The position numbers and the translations under genes were made by a program. 64,000 bases of DNA from DSOI01 sp041394885. GTDB taxonomy: Bacteria > Acidobacteriota > Terriglobia > Bryobacterales > Bryobacteraceae. This document shows positions 27,698 through 36,984 of this stretch, one piece after another; the first letter of the stretch is position 1, and each line of letters opens with the position of its first letter. The stretch spans positions 1 through 64,000 of the forward strand of contig JAWKHI010000016.1 of NCBI GenBank assembly GCA_041394885.1, read 5' to 3'. Below the pieces are notes generated by a model. The model was not told the origin of the DNA and ran no database searches. It was given only the letters and a program-made list of their open reading frames with translations.

Positions 27698-28603
27698 TCA
27701 TTTTCTTGCCCCGCCCTTGACTTCGGCGCCTGTCATCCCCTCCAACACCTTGATCGTGGCGCAGATATCCTCTTCGCCATGGCCGGACGCGATGGCGGCC
27801 TGAAACATCTGGCGGGTGAGGGCGGTGAGCGGAACCGGAACGCCGAGCTCCTCCGCCGATTGGAGCATCAGCCCGATATCCTTGTGCATCCACTTGACGG
27901 AGAAGTTGGTGGAGAAGTCCCGGCGGAACACAAAGGGTGCCTTGAAGGCGATGAGGCCGCTCTTGGCCGCGGAGTTGTCCAGGATGTCGAGCATCAGTTC
28001 GGGTTCGACGCCGGCCTTGGTGGCGAGCACCATTCCCTCGTTGAAGGCCTGGAGCAAGTTCGATAGGATCAGATTCTGCGACAGCTTCGCGTGCAGGCCC
28101 ATGCCAGGGCCGCCGCAATAGTAGAGCCGCTTGCCCATCGCCTCAAAGTACGGCCGGACCCGTTCGAACACTTCCTTGTCGCCGCCAATCATGAACGTGA
28201 GCGTCCCACCCTCGGCGCCGGGTTTGGACCCGGTGCAGGGCGCGCCCAGAAAATGAACCCCCTTGGCGGCCAGTTTCTCGCCGACGGCGACGCTCGAGGA
28301 CGGCCCCACGGTGGAAGTATCCACGATGACGGTGCCCGCCGCGGCGGTCTCGATCAAGCCTCCGGGGCCCAGAATGGTTTCTTCCGACATCTTGTTGTCG
28401 CCCACACAAAGGAACGTGCACGCCGATACAGCGGCCACGTCACGGGGTTGGGCGCACGCGGTGACGCCTTTTTCTTCCGCGGCGAGCTGCTGCGCCTTGG
28501 AAGCGGTGTGGGACCAGACCGCCACCTCATTGCCGGCGCGCGCCAGATTACGGGCCATGGGGTAGCCCATGATGCCGAGTCCGAGGAATCCTAGTTTTGC
28601 CAT
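27698..28603 (-). CDS. NAD(P)-dependent 3-hydroxyisobutyrate dehydrogenase-family oxidoreductase
   Basis: The 301-residue protein has the N-terminal dinucleotide-binding motif GFLGLGIMGYPMARNLARAG and the substrate-binding loop LGAPCTGSKPGAEGG (family pattern DAPVSGG...). The catalytic Lys is in GMGLHAKLSQNLI. A C-terminal all-alpha domain follows. Family members reduce or oxidise beta-hydroxyacids such as 3-hydroxyisobutyrate, tartronate semialdehyde or glyoxylate. The substrate loop differs from the well-studied enzymes, so activity is assigned only at family level. A T-rich stretch follows the stop codon on the complementary strand. Confidence 0.88.
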   Translation of the reverse strand: MAKLGFLGLGIMGYPMARNLARAGNEVAVWSHTASKAQQLAAEEKGVTACAQPRDVAAVSACTFLCVGDNKMSEETILGPGGLIETAAAGTVIVDTSTVGPSSSVAVGEKLAAKGVHFLGAPCTGSKPGAEGGTLTFMIGGDKEVFERVRPYFEAMGKRLYYCGGPGMGLHAKLSQNLILSNLLQAFNEGMVLATKAGVEPELMLDILDNSAAKSGLIAFKAPFVFRRDFSTNFSVKWMHKDIGLMLQSAEELGVPVPLTALTRQMFQAAIASGHGEEDICATIKVLEGMTGAEVKGGARK

Positions 28604-28668
28604 AGGTTTCGAGTTCTCCTGGAAGGGGATTGTATGAGGAAAGGGTATTGTACTACGAGGAGGGCGAT

Positions 28669-30123
28669 TCAGCTTCCATCGCGAATCACGCGGCAGGACT
28701 CGATATCGAAGGTGACGGCGCCGATGGCATGGCGCGTCTGATCGCGGAAGGTGGCGAGAAAGGCGAGAAGGCGCTCCACGTCGGCGGCGTTCGATGCGAT
28801 GCCGAGCGAGGCCCGGATCGCGCCCGCGCTCTTGTTCACGCCGCGGCTTTGCATCAGGCGGACGAAGCCCTGCAAACTGGCGGCGGCGCCGAGTTCGTAG
28901 CCGGCGCGCATGTCGTCGGCGGTGAGCCCCTCGGCGGTTTCCCCGGCGCCGGGGTTGCAGAAGCAGCCCGTGCGGAGGGAAATATTCTCCGCGCCGGCCA
29001 GTTCTTCGACGCGGCGATAGTCCACCAGATGCCCTTCCGGATCATAGAGGTTGAAGGTGACTGTACCGCCGCGGTCCTGCGTGGTCACGGGGCCGTAGAT
29101 GCGCACCATGGCTCTTCCATTTCCGTGGCGGAGCTCGAGCAGTTCGCTGAGCAGCCAGCCGGTGAGGCAGCGGACCCGTTCGCCGATCACGCCGATGCCA
29201 ATGGACTCGATGTGCCGCAACCCAATCTCCACCGCCGGTATCGACAGGTAGTTGAGCGTGCCGTCCTCGAAGCCGGCTTCGCCCGCCGACAGCACATGCG
29301 CGCGCCCCTGCACGGTGGCGAAGTTGACCGTGCCTCCGGCAAACCACGGCCGGTGCAGGACATCCAGGGCGGAACGCCGGATCAAAAGCGCCCCGACGCC
29401 GGTGGGGTAGCCGAACATCTTATAGAACGAGATGGTGACGAAGTCGGGTTGTACCGCGGTAAGGTCCAAGGGATTCGTGGGGACGAAGGCGGCGGCGTCC
29501 AGCAGCACCCGCCAGCCTTTGCCGCGCGCCTTCTCCACGAGGTCCAAAGGATGTTTCACGCCGGAGAAATTCGACTGTGCGGGGAATGCGAATAGATTTT
29601 CCTGAGCCGGATCGGCTTCGGCGAGCCGCGCGTCCAGCGCGTCGAGGTCCATCCGCAGCGACGGCGGGGTGAGTGGCGCGTAGTCCACCGTGGCCCCCTT
29701 GGCGAGCGCGAACTCCCGAATGCCGTTCACGGAATTGTGGTTGTCGGCGGCGGCCAGGAAGCGCCCGCCAGAGGCGAAGGGAAATGACTCGCCCACGTGC
29801 TTCAGCGCGCCCGAGGCGTTCACGGTGAACACCGGGATGTAGCCGTCGGCTCGGAAGTACTGCACAACGTACCGGCGTGCGCGCTCCACCAAATCCGTCA
29901 TAGCGGTGGAGGCCGGGTTGGCCGAATGCGGGTTGCCGTAGACGCCGGTCCGAAGCAGCGCGAGGTGCGCGTCGAGTTGGGAATCGGCGTGGAGCGAGCC
30001 GCCCGTATAGTCGAGGTAGACTTGGCCCTGCTGGTCCAGCCGGCTGTACTGGGACGCGCGCAGGCGATCGAGTTCGGCCGTGGCGGCGTACTCCGGATAG
30101 CGTTCGACGAGGCGGTGCGACAC
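28669..30123 (-). CDS. Class V aminotransferase / cysteine desulfurase-like (MOCOS-type) PLP enzyme
   Basis: The 484-residue fold-type I PLP protein has the Schiff-base Lys in FVTISFYKMFGYPTGVGAL. The FYKMFGYPTG form is the signature of molybdenum-cofactor-sulfurase-like enzymes rather than of IscS/NifS. Other PLP positions are in AAADNHNSVNG and LLDAAAFVPTN. A conserved Cys in ISLRTGCFCNPGA near residue 390 could be the persulfide carrier. No C-terminal MOSC domain is present. The enzyme may mobilise sulfur from cysteine or act as a lyase. It is followed by no linked gene and preceded by the peroxiredoxin gene after 7 bases. Confidence 0.85.
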   Translation of the reverse strand: MSHRLVERYPEYAATAELDRLRASQYSRLDQQGQVYLDYTGGSLHADSQLDAHLALLRTGVYGNPHSANPASTAMTDLVERARRYVVQYFRADGYIPVFTVNASGALKHVGESFPFASGGRFLAAADNHNSVNGIREFALAKGATVDYAPLTPPSLRMDLDALDARLAEADPAQENLFAFPAQSNFSGVKHPLDLVEKARGKGWRVLLDAAAFVPTNPLDLTAVQPDFVTISFYKMFGYPTGVGALLIRRSALDVLHRPWFAGGTVNFATVQGRAHVLSAGEAGFEDGTLNYLSIPAVEIGLRHIESIGIGVIGERVRCLTGWLLSELLELRHGNGRAMVRIYGPVTTQDRGGTVTFNLYDPEGHLVDYRRVEELAGAENISLRTGCFCNPGAGETAEGLTADDMRAGYELGAAASLQGFVRLMQSRGVNKSAGAIRASLGIASNAADVERLLAFLATFRDQTRHAIGAVTFDIESCRVIRDGS

Positions 30124-30130
30124 CGAAGGT

Positions 30131-30790
30131 CTACTTGGGCTGCGGGACCACGCGCAGATAGGGCTTCACGGTTTTCCAGCCATCGGGATACTTCTTCGCG
30201 GCGTCTTCGTTGGAGACGGCCGGCGCGATGATGACGTCGTCACCCGGCTTCCAGTTCACCGGCGTGGCCACCTGGTGGCTGGCGGTGAGCTGCATCGAGT
30301 CCAGCACGCGCAGCACCTCGTCGAAGTTGCGGCCGGTGCTCATGGGATAGCTGAGCATCAACTTGATCTTCTTGTCCGGTCCAATCACGAACACGGTGCG
30401 GACGGTGGCGTTGTCGACGGCGGTTCTACCTTCGCAGGTCTCCCCGGCCTCGGCCGGCAGCATGTCGTAGAGCTTGGCCACTTCGAGATTGGGGTCGCCG
30501 ATCATGGGGTAGGTAACGGCGGCGCCTTGCGTTTCTTCGATGTCGGCGGCCCAGCGGCTGTGGTTATCCACGGGATCCACGCTGAGGCCGATCACTTTGG
30601 TGTTCCGGCGTTCGAACTCGGGTTGCAGCTTGGCCATGTAGCCGAGCTCGGTGGTGCATACCGGCGTGAAATCCTTGGGGTGCGAGAACAGGATGGCCCA
30701 TCCGTCGCCGATCCAGTCGTGAAACCGGACCTCGCCCTGGGTGGTCTGCGCCGTGAAGTCCGGCGCGGTGCTGTTGATGCGTAGTGACAT
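30131..30790 (-). CDS. 1-Cys peroxiredoxin (Prx6/AhpC-TSA family)
   Basis: The 219-residue protein has the peroxidatic Cys in HPKDFTPVCTTELG near residue 45 with the supporting Thr and Arg of the family. The Prx6-type C-terminal extension (PVNWKPGDDVIIAP, then KKYPDGWKT) is present. There is a second Cys in GETCEGRTA, but not at a resolving position. It reduces hydrogen peroxide and organic hydroperoxides in the cytoplasm. It is the only evident intact peroxide-defence gene in the window, since the katG here is broken. The divergent fucosidase gene begins 75 bases away. Confidence 0.93.
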   Translation of the reverse strand: MSLRINSTAPDFTAQTTQGEVRFHDWIGDGWAILFSHPKDFTPVCTTELGYMAKLQPEFERRNTKVIGLSVDPVDNHSRWAADIEETQGAAVTYPMIGDPNLEVAKLYDMLPAEAGETCEGRTAVDNATVRTVFVIGPDKKIKLMLSYPMSTGRNFDEVLRVLDSMQLTASHQVATPVNWKPGDDVIIAPAVSNEDAAKKYPDGWKTVKPYLRVVPQPK

Positions 30791-30865
30791 GGCTTTCTTG
30801 GCCTCCCTCGCAATTCTACACCCCGGAAACCGAACCCGCCCCGCTGCGGAGTTATACTAGCTGCC

Positions 30866-32332
30866 GTGAAGCGAAGACACTTTCTCCCGATGCTTGCTGC
30901 TCCGGCGCTCGCCCAGACCCGGTACGAAGCAAACTGGACCTCGCTCGATAGCCGTCCCGCTCCGGCTTGGTATCAGGATGCCAAATTCGGCATCTTCATT
31001 CACTGGGGGGTCTACGCCGTACCGTCGTTTGCCGATCCCGGAAAGTATTCGGAATGGTACTGGAACGCGTTGACGGCGGGGCGGTCCGGCAAATCCAACG
31101 ATCCGAACCAGCTCGCCACGTGGGAGTTCCATAAACGGGTTTACGGGGCGGACTTCCGGTATCAGGAGTTCGCGCCGATGTTCAAAGCGGAGCTGTTCCG
31201 GCCCGATCACTGGGCGGAGACGTTTCGCAAGTCCGGCGCCAAGTATGTCGCGTTGACGTCGAAACACCATGACGGCTTTTGCCTATGGCCGAACGAGCAC
31301 GCCAATCGATCCTGGGGACAGGCGTGGAACGCGGCGAGCATCGGTCCAAGTCGGGACTTGCTCGGCGATCTGACGGACGCGGTGCGGGCGGAAGGCCTGC
31401 GAATGGGTTACTACTATTCGCTGTACGAATGGTACAACCCGCTGTGGCTGGCGGACCGCAAGCGGTTCATCGCCGAACACATGGTCCCACAGTTCAAGGA
31501 GCTGGTGACGCGCTACAAACCGGCGATCATCTTCAGCGACGGGGAATGGGACATGCCAAGCGCGGACTGGGGCACCGAAGAACTGCTGGCATGGCTCTAC
31601 AACGAATCCCCGTGCCGCGACGAGGTAATCGTCAACGATCGCTGGGGCAAGGAGACGCGTCACAAGCACGGGGGCTACTACACCACCGAGTACACGGCGG
31701 GCCTGCAGGATGCCTCGCACCCGTGGGAGGAGAATCGCGGCATGGGCCATTCCTACGGTTACAACCGCATGGAACGCGCCCGCGACTACCGCAGCACGCG
31801 CGAGATGATCCTGATGCTCGTTGACCTGGTAAGCCGCGGCGGGAACTTGCTGCTCGACATCGGCCCCGCCGCCGACGGGCGCATTCCGGAGTTACAGGAA
31901 GAAAAGCTGCTGCAGATCGGCGAATGGCTGGCCGTGAACGGCGAAGCGATCTATGGCACCCGGCCCTGGAAGCGCACACGGCAGTGGAGCGCCGGACGCG
32001 TGCCCGAGTTCACCGCATCCACCTATATGTCGCGCTACGAGATCGACGATTACATCGCCAATCCGAGGCCGGGCAGCGCCACCATCGAAACGTTCTTCAC
32101 GGCCAAGGGACCCGGAACGGTGTACGCCATAGTCCCGGGATGGCCGGGAGCGTCGATGACGCTGAAGGGCGTGCAGCTCGGCCCCAATGGCCGGGCCCGG
32201 CTGCTTGGCGCGGGCGCTCCGGTGAAGCATCGCGCCGCCGGGCAGGACCTCGTTCTCGATCTCCCCGCCGTGGCGCCCAATGGGTCCCCGGTGCAGTATG
32301 CGTTCACCATCCGCCTCGACGGCGTCGTGTAA
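30866..32332 (+). CDS. Alpha-L-fucosidase, glycoside hydrolase family 29
   Basis: The start is a GTG, followed by a short export signal (KRRHFLPMLAAPALAQ). The 488-residue protein has the GH29 signature elements: WYQDAKFGIFIHWGVYAVPSF-type start, AKYVALTSKHHDGFCLW near residue 130, and the nucleophile Asp in IIFSDGEWD near 225. The usual Trp before the Asp is Ser here. NLLLDIGPAADGRI ends the catalytic domain, with a C-terminal beta-sandwich to follow. It removes terminal fucose from glycans outside the cytoplasm. The lactonase-like gene follows 44 bases later, which suggests linked fucose use. Confidence 0.9.
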   Translation: MKRRHFLPMLAAPALAQTRYEANWTSLDSRPAPAWYQDAKFGIFIHWGVYAVPSFADPGKYSEWYWNALTAGRSGKSNDPNQLATWEFHKRVYGADFRYQEFAPMFKAELFRPDHWAETFRKSGAKYVALTSKHHDGFCLWPNEHANRSWGQAWNAASIGPSRDLLGDLTDAVRAEGLRMGYYYSLYEWYNPLWLADRKRFIAEHMVPQFKELVTRYKPAIIFSDGEWDMPSADWGTEELLAWLYNESPCRDEVIVNDRWGKETRHKHGGYYTTEYTAGLQDASHPWEENRGMGHSYGYNRMERARDYRSTREMILMLVDLVSRGGNLLLDIGPAADGRIPELQEEKLLQIGEWLAVNGEAIYGTRPWKRTRQWSAGRVPEFTASTYMSRYEIDDYIANPRPGSATIETFFTAKGPGTVYAIVPGWPGASMTLKGVQLGPNGRARLLGAGAPVKHRAAGQDLVLDLPAVAPNGSPVQYAFTIRLDGVV

Positions 32333-32376
32333 CGGCAAGACCGCAGGGCAAACGGTGTAGGCGTTATACTGACCCC

Positions 32377-33327
32377 GTGACCCGACGCACGCTGCTTGCC
32401 GCGCCCGCCGCCGCGCTCTCCATGACTGCCGCCGACACCAGCCCGATCCCGATCATCGACACGCATATCCATCTCTTCGATACCGCACGTCCGCAGGGCA
32501 TTCCGTGGCCACCGAAGAACGACCCGATCCGGTACAAGACGTCGTTGCCTTCGCGCTTTCGCGAAGTTTCGAAGGGCCTCAACGTCCGCGGCGCCATCGA
32601 AGTGGAGTGCAGCCCGTGGTTCGACGACAACCAATGGGTGCTCGACGTGATGGCCAAGGACAAGATTATGGTCGGCACCATCGGCGACCTCGAACCCGCC
32701 GATCCCGATTTCCCCAAGCACCTGGAGCGCTTTCACAAGAACCCGCTGTTTCTGGGCATCCGCTACGGGTATTTGTGGGATCGCGACCTGCGCGCCTCGG
32801 TCGCCAAGCCCGCCTTCATCGACGGTCTGAAGCGGATGGCGCAAGCCAATCTCACTCTCGACACCGCGAACCCGAGCGTCCGCGTGCTGGAGGATGTGAT
32901 CCGCATCAGCGATCAGGTGCCCACGCTCCGCGTCGTGTTGGACCATCTGCCGAAGCTCCCCACCCCGCCTCCTGGCCCGGCGCGCAAGGCCTATGACCAG
33001 GCGCTCGCCGAGATCGGGAAGCGGAAGCAGGTCTATGTCAAGCTTTCCGCGGTGCTGACCGAGAAAAGCGGACGCGTGTCGCATGACCTGGCCGACTACC
33101 GTCCCAAGCTCGACGAGTTATTCGGCGTGTTCGGCGAGGATCGCGTTGTGTACGGCAGCGACTGGCCCAACAGTGAGCCGCTCGGGCCGTATCCGGACAT
33201 TCTGTCGATCGTGCAGAAGTATTTCGCCACCAAGAGCCGGGCGGTGGCGGAGAAATACTTCTGGAAGAATTCGGTGGCGGCGTACCGGTGGGTGCACCGG
33301 GATGCGAGCCAGCCAAAGCTCGCGTGA
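32377..33327 (+). CDS. Amidohydrolase-2 family lactonase-like protein (L-fuconolactonase type)
   Basis: GTG 32377 is taken as start because it gives an RR export signal (TRRTLLAAPAAALSMTA); the frame is open further upstream but that part overlaps the fucosidase gene. The 316-residue protein has the metal-dependent hydrolase motif IIDTHIHLFD, the Arg/Tyr loop LGIRYGYLW, LDTANPSV, RVVLDHLPK and the terminal VYGSDWPNSEPLG. This order matches COG3618 enzymes such as L-fucono-1,5-lactonase and 2-pyrone-4,6-dicarboxylate lactonase. Its place after a fucosidase favours the former. Exported forms are common in Bryobacterales. Confidence 0.85.
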   Translation: MTRRTLLAAPAAALSMTAADTSPIPIIDTHIHLFDTARPQGIPWPPKNDPIRYKTSLPSRFREVSKGLNVRGAIEVECSPWFDDNQWVLDVMAKDKIMVGTIGDLEPADPDFPKHLERFHKNPLFLGIRYGYLWDRDLRASVAKPAFIDGLKRMAQANLTLDTANPSVRVLEDVIRISDQVPTLRVVLDHLPKLPTPPPGPARKAYDQALAEIGKRKQVYVKLSAVLTEKSGRVSHDLADYRPKLDELFGVFGEDRVVYGSDWPNSEPLGPYPDILSIVQKYFATKSRAVAEKYFWKNSVAAYRWVHRDASQPKLA

Positions 33328-33342
33328 CGAGCCCTTCCGGAT

Positions 33343-36060
33343 TCAAGGAATGTCGATCGTCCCGACCGCCTGCCAACCCGTATTGTTTCCGTTGGCGTCG
33401 CGGGCAGCGGTGTAAACGATACGGCTGCCGCGGATGGGCGGGTGGAACGCGAGGCCGAGCGTAAGCGTCATCGCCGCGCCACTGTCGGTGAACGAAGCCG
33501 GGGTTACGGTGCACTGGCTGTTCGCGATTGCGCCCGCGCCCGGAACCGTGACCGAGCCGGCGAAGGGCCCGCCCGCGAATCCGGCGTCATTGACGAGAAC
33601 CAGCGTGCTGGAATCGCGAATGAAAGCCAGGTAGCAGGCGTTGCGGCCGTCGATCGCGTTGTTGATCAGGACGTTGAGAATCGCGTACTCGCCAAAGCCA
33701 GGCACATCGGGAAAGTTCAAGGTCATGGTGGCTGCCGAGGCAGTGGCGCGGGCGGGATTGACCGTGAGCGCCGAAGCCGCCGCGGCTCCACCGGGAACCG
33801 TCCAGACGCCTTTGGCGAGCCAGCCGGTGTTGTTTCCCGCGACGTCGCGCGCGGCCAGGTGAACGATCCTGTTGCCGGCGAACGCGCCCTGGAAGGTGAC
33901 GTTCAGGACCAGGGTGAGCGTATTGCCGCTGACGCTCGCGGATGATCCCGCGCCGCTGATCGCGCACTGCCCGTTGGCGATGACGCCGGAGCCGGGAATG
34001 GGCAGCGAACCGGCGAACGGCCCGCCGGCGGCGCCGGCATCGTTGACTAGAACGAGGGTCGAGGTGGAGCGAACGAAAGCCAGATAGCAGGCATTGCGGC
34101 CATCGATCGCATTGTTGATGAGGACATTGACGACGTCGAGATCCGCGGCGCCGTCATTGTCGGTGAAGGTGAACGTGAATGCCCGGCTCAGTCCGGTTCC
34201 GCTCGTGGGGCTGCCGGATACAAAAGGAGCGCTGTTGGTGGTACTCAGTTGAGTCACGGTGAATGTTTGCGCGCCTACCGTGATCGTTCCCGTGCGCGTT
34301 CCCCCATTGTTGGCGCCCACAGCGTAGGTGAGCGTCCCACTCCCGGTTACGGTTTGGCTCGAGGTCCGCGTGATCCAAGGTACGTCGCTGGTGGCCGACC
34401 ATGAGCAGGTCTGCGCGGTGGGAGTTACCGTGATCGACCCGGATCCGCCCAGGTTTCCGAAGGTGGCCGCGGCCGGATTGAGAGCGAATTCGCAGCGGCC
34501 CTGCTGGGTGACGGCGATCGCTTTGTCCCCGAGGGTGAGGGTGGCGGTTCGCGGCTGCGTCGTCGAGTTTTCGAGGGATCCGGCGATCGCGGTCGTGCTC
34601 CCGAAGGAGAAAGCGCCGTTGAGAACGATCAACCAGGAGGCGGAGGAATCGGCGGTCCACACGCACTGCGGCGCCGCGGTTACGGGCAGGAATGCGAAGT
34701 CGATCCCGGGGCCGAGTGTGACATTGGCCGTCCCCGTGGTGACGGGGCACCCGCCGGGGCTGACGGTGACCATCGCGTAGTTGGAGGGTAGGTTCGCGGC
34801 GGGATCGGCCTGGACGAGAGCGAAGATCCTGTCCGCCGCGCGGTTCCAGAAAACGAAGCGGCCGAAGCTCGGCGAGTCCGTCGATCCGTGCGGGAAACGC
34901 GGAAGGGAATAGTCGCCGGCCGAGCGCAGCAGGACCTCCCCGTACACGCGCAGGGTGGTTTCCTCCACCGGAGCCGTGAAATTGTCCTCGGCGGGAATCG
35001 TTATCAGCGACAGCAGCCAGTCTGACTCGTCAAGCCAAACGAATCGGGCATTACCCGAAAAGGTTGCCGCCAGATCCATGTCGAGCGCCGGGTCGTCGTC
35101 GGTATACAGGACCTGGCCGCAACCGGTGAACAGGAGGTCACCGAATTCGCTCAGCCAATGATCGCTGCACCCGGGGCCGAGTGACCTGTCCTCGAACTGG
35201 GCAACTCCGGCGTCAATCCGGAATCTTCTGTTGTGTACACCGGTGAGGTACAGGAACTTCGGAGATCGCAGTCTGGCCTTGCGGCGCGCGTCCCCTCCGG
35301 GAGAGCTGGTAAACGTGGTGGTTCCGGTGGCGACATGAACCGAAGTAAGTCCCTGTCCGGCCAAGGGGAGGACATAAGAATAGCCATTACCCGCGTAGAC
35401 GATGTCGAATGCGTCGGTGGCGGAACGGATCACCGATTCGACGGCCATGGTCTGCAGGTTCACGATCGAAACGAAACCGTCATGGCCCACCGCCGCGGAA
35501 AGGCCATCGGGGCGCACCGACACGCTCGACGGCCGCGCGGCCAAAGCGGCCACGCGATCGGTATGAGTAAGCGGGTCAAATAGATGCAATTCGTTCGGGG
35601 CGGCGGACACCATGACGAAGCGATCCAAGGGTTTGTCGTACTCGGTATCCACGACGTTGAAGGCAAGCTTTCGCAGATTGGTGACTACTGCCGGAGCGGC
35701 CGCCTGATTTACCGTGATGGTCTGGCCCGCTATGGTCACCGTCCCGGACCGGGCCGCGCCGGCGTTGGGGCGGACCATCAATCGAAGGGTTCCGTTTCCG
35801 CCCCCATAGCCCCCCGATACGATGGTGATCCAGCCGGCATTCGCCGAGGACTGATACACGCAGGCCGGAGAGGCGGTGACGCCAACCTCAGAGTATCCGC
35901 CTTCGCCGATCGGTTCGATCACGTTCGCGGAAAGGGACACCGCACAGGGCGCCGGGTTTGCCAGGGAAATCGTCTCGAGCGCGAAGGGGTGGGCCAGCGC
36001 AGGCCCGTCGGGAGCCGGCACGACGACATGGATGGCGGTTGACGCCGCGTTGAAGAACAC
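33343..36060 (-). CDS. BACON-domain/beta-propeller surface protein, main fragment after frameshift
   Basis: This is the large C-terminal part (905 codons) of a gene whose 5' part lies at 36163-36930. It begins at WVFFNAAST, an internal segment, so it has no signal of its own. Visible in order: a BACON-like beta-sandwich (residues 30-125), a beta-propeller-like region (LAFNVVDTEYDKPLDRFVMV onward), two more BACON domains, the second with CSWSATSDVPWITRTSSQ near 555-605, and two copies of a ~110-residue module (see findings). It has no enzyme motif and is probably a secreted adhesive or scaffold protein. Two indels, near 36225 in a G-run and near 36060, separate it from the start. Confidence 0.75.
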   Translation of the reverse strand: MFFNAASTAIHVVVPAPDGPALAHPFALETISLANPAPCAVSLSANVIEPIGEGGYSEVGVTASPACVYQSSANAGWITIVSGGYGGGNGTLRLMVRPNAGAARSGTVTIAGQTITVNQAAAPAVVTNLRKLAFNVVDTEYDKPLDRFVMVSAAPNELHLFDPLTHTDRVAALAARPSSVSVRPDGLSAAVGHDGFVSIVNLQTMAVESVIRSATDAFDIVYAGNGYSYVLPLAGQGLTSVHVATGTTTFTSSPGGDARRKARLRSPKFLYLTGVHNRRFRIDAGVAQFEDRSLGPGCSDHWLSEFGDLLFTGCGQVLYTDDDPALDMDLAATFSGNARFVWLDESDWLLSLITIPAEDNFTAPVEETTLRVYGEVLLRSAGDYSLPRFPHGSTDSPSFGRFVFWNRAADRIFALVQADPAANLPSNYAMVTVSPGGCPVTTGTANVTLGPGIDFAFLPVTAAPQCVWTADSSASWLIVLNGAFSFGSTTAIAGSLENSTTQPRTATLTLGDKAIAVTQQGRCEFALNPAAATFGNLGGSGSITVTPTAQTCSWSATSDVPWITRTSSQTVTGSGTLTYAVGANNGGTRTGTITVGAQTFTVTQLSTTNSAPFVSGSPTSGTGLSRAFTFTFTDNDGAADLDVVNVLINNAIDGRNACYLAFVRSTSTLVLVNDAGAAGGPFAGSLPIPGSGVIANGQCAISGAGSSASVSGNTLTLVLNVTFQGAFAGNRIVHLAARDVAGNNTGWLAKGVWTVPGGAAAASALTVNPARATASAATMTLNFPDVPGFGEYAILNVLINNAIDGRNACYLAFIRDSSTLVLVNDAGFAGGPFAGSVTVPGAGAIANSQCTVTPASFTDSGAAMTLTLGLAFHPPIRGSRIVYTAARDANGNNTGWQAVGTIDIP

Positions 36061-36162
36061 CCAGCGCGGGTACGCGGGTAACTGTCACCGGAGACCTGAA
36101 AATCTCGCAACGCGAACCGGGCAACTTGGTTGAAGTACTGGCTGTCGAACAGCTTGACGTCG

Positions 36163-36930
36163 CTATCCGGCTCGGTGAAGTAAGGACCCGATATGACGGC
36201 CAGCCGCTTTAGCCGATTCCGCCACCCCGCGCACCCGCGCACGAGTATCGCTGAACAAAGAAGAAACATACCGGATCCCCGGTTGGGCGGAGATGAATTC
36301 CTGAATGTTACAGCCTGTGTGGACGCGCGTCTTGTCTGAAGACAGAGAGAACGGTGTGCATATGCTCGTGATGCCGAACAACCCGTCCGCCGCGGTGATC
36401 GGTCCCGTCGACACGTTGTATACCTGCAGATAAGTCGAGAATTCCGTCGCGGAGTAGATCGTTTTTCCATCCGCGGACAGCCTTGCTCCGCGGGAATTCC
36501 CAAGGATGATGGTAACGGGCACGTAAGTCCCGTCCGAGATACGAATGGACCCTCCCGGGGAATTCACGATGTGGACCCACTCGGCGGCGAGAACGACATT
36601 GCGCCCCGGCGCTTGCGAGGGAAGGGTCTTTTCCACGGTGGCGTTCGATAAGTTGACCAGCGCTACGGAGTCAGCGAAACCAACGGCAGCGCCGAGACCA
36701 TCGGTGCTCAGTGACATCGAAAGCGGCGCCTTGGACAAAGGTACGATCGCGCCGGAGCCGATGGCCGGGTTAAAGATATGCAGTTGATTCGGATCCTGCG
36801 AAATCATCACGATTCGGTCCAGGGGCGTGCTGTATTGTGCGTCGATGGGCCGAAACGCGAGCGTTGTGGATTGTGCAGGGCATAGCGGCGTGCAGGCCAC
36901 CAGGAAAAAGGCAGCGACGGCGATCCTCAG
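36163..36930 (-). CDS. N-terminal fragment of the frameshifted BACON/beta-propeller protein
   Basis: The clear open frame starts at GTG 36900, but an AGGAGG lies 5 bases before an in-frame CTG at 36930 that would add RIAVAAFFLVAC, a lipoprotein-like signal. I therefore suggest a CTG start. The body (LAFRPIDAQYSTPLDRIVMIS, AAVGFADSVALVNLS) is a beta-propeller domain that is a paralogue of the one inside the downstream fragment. After SDTRARVRG the frame is lost; the protein continues in another frame (WRNRLKRLAVISGPYF) and then reaches the downstream fragment. One original gene of about 3.6 kb is the simplest reading. Confidence 0.65.
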   Translation of the reverse strand: MRIAVAAFFLVACTPLCPAQSTTLAFRPIDAQYSTPLDRIVMISQDPNQLHIFNPAIGSGAIVPLSKAPLSMSLSTDGLGAAVGFADSVALVNLSNATVEKTLPSQAPGRNVVLAAEWVHIVNSPGGSIRISDGTYVPVTIILGNSRGARLSADGKTIYSATEFSTYLQVYNVSTGPITAADGLFGITSICTPFSLSSDKTRVHTGCNIQEFISAQPGIRYVSSLFSDTRARVRGVAESAKAAGRHIGSLLHRAG

Positions 36931-36984
36931 AAAGACCTCCTACGGTGCTTTTATTCTACATCCGCGGCAGCAAAATAGGTCAGC

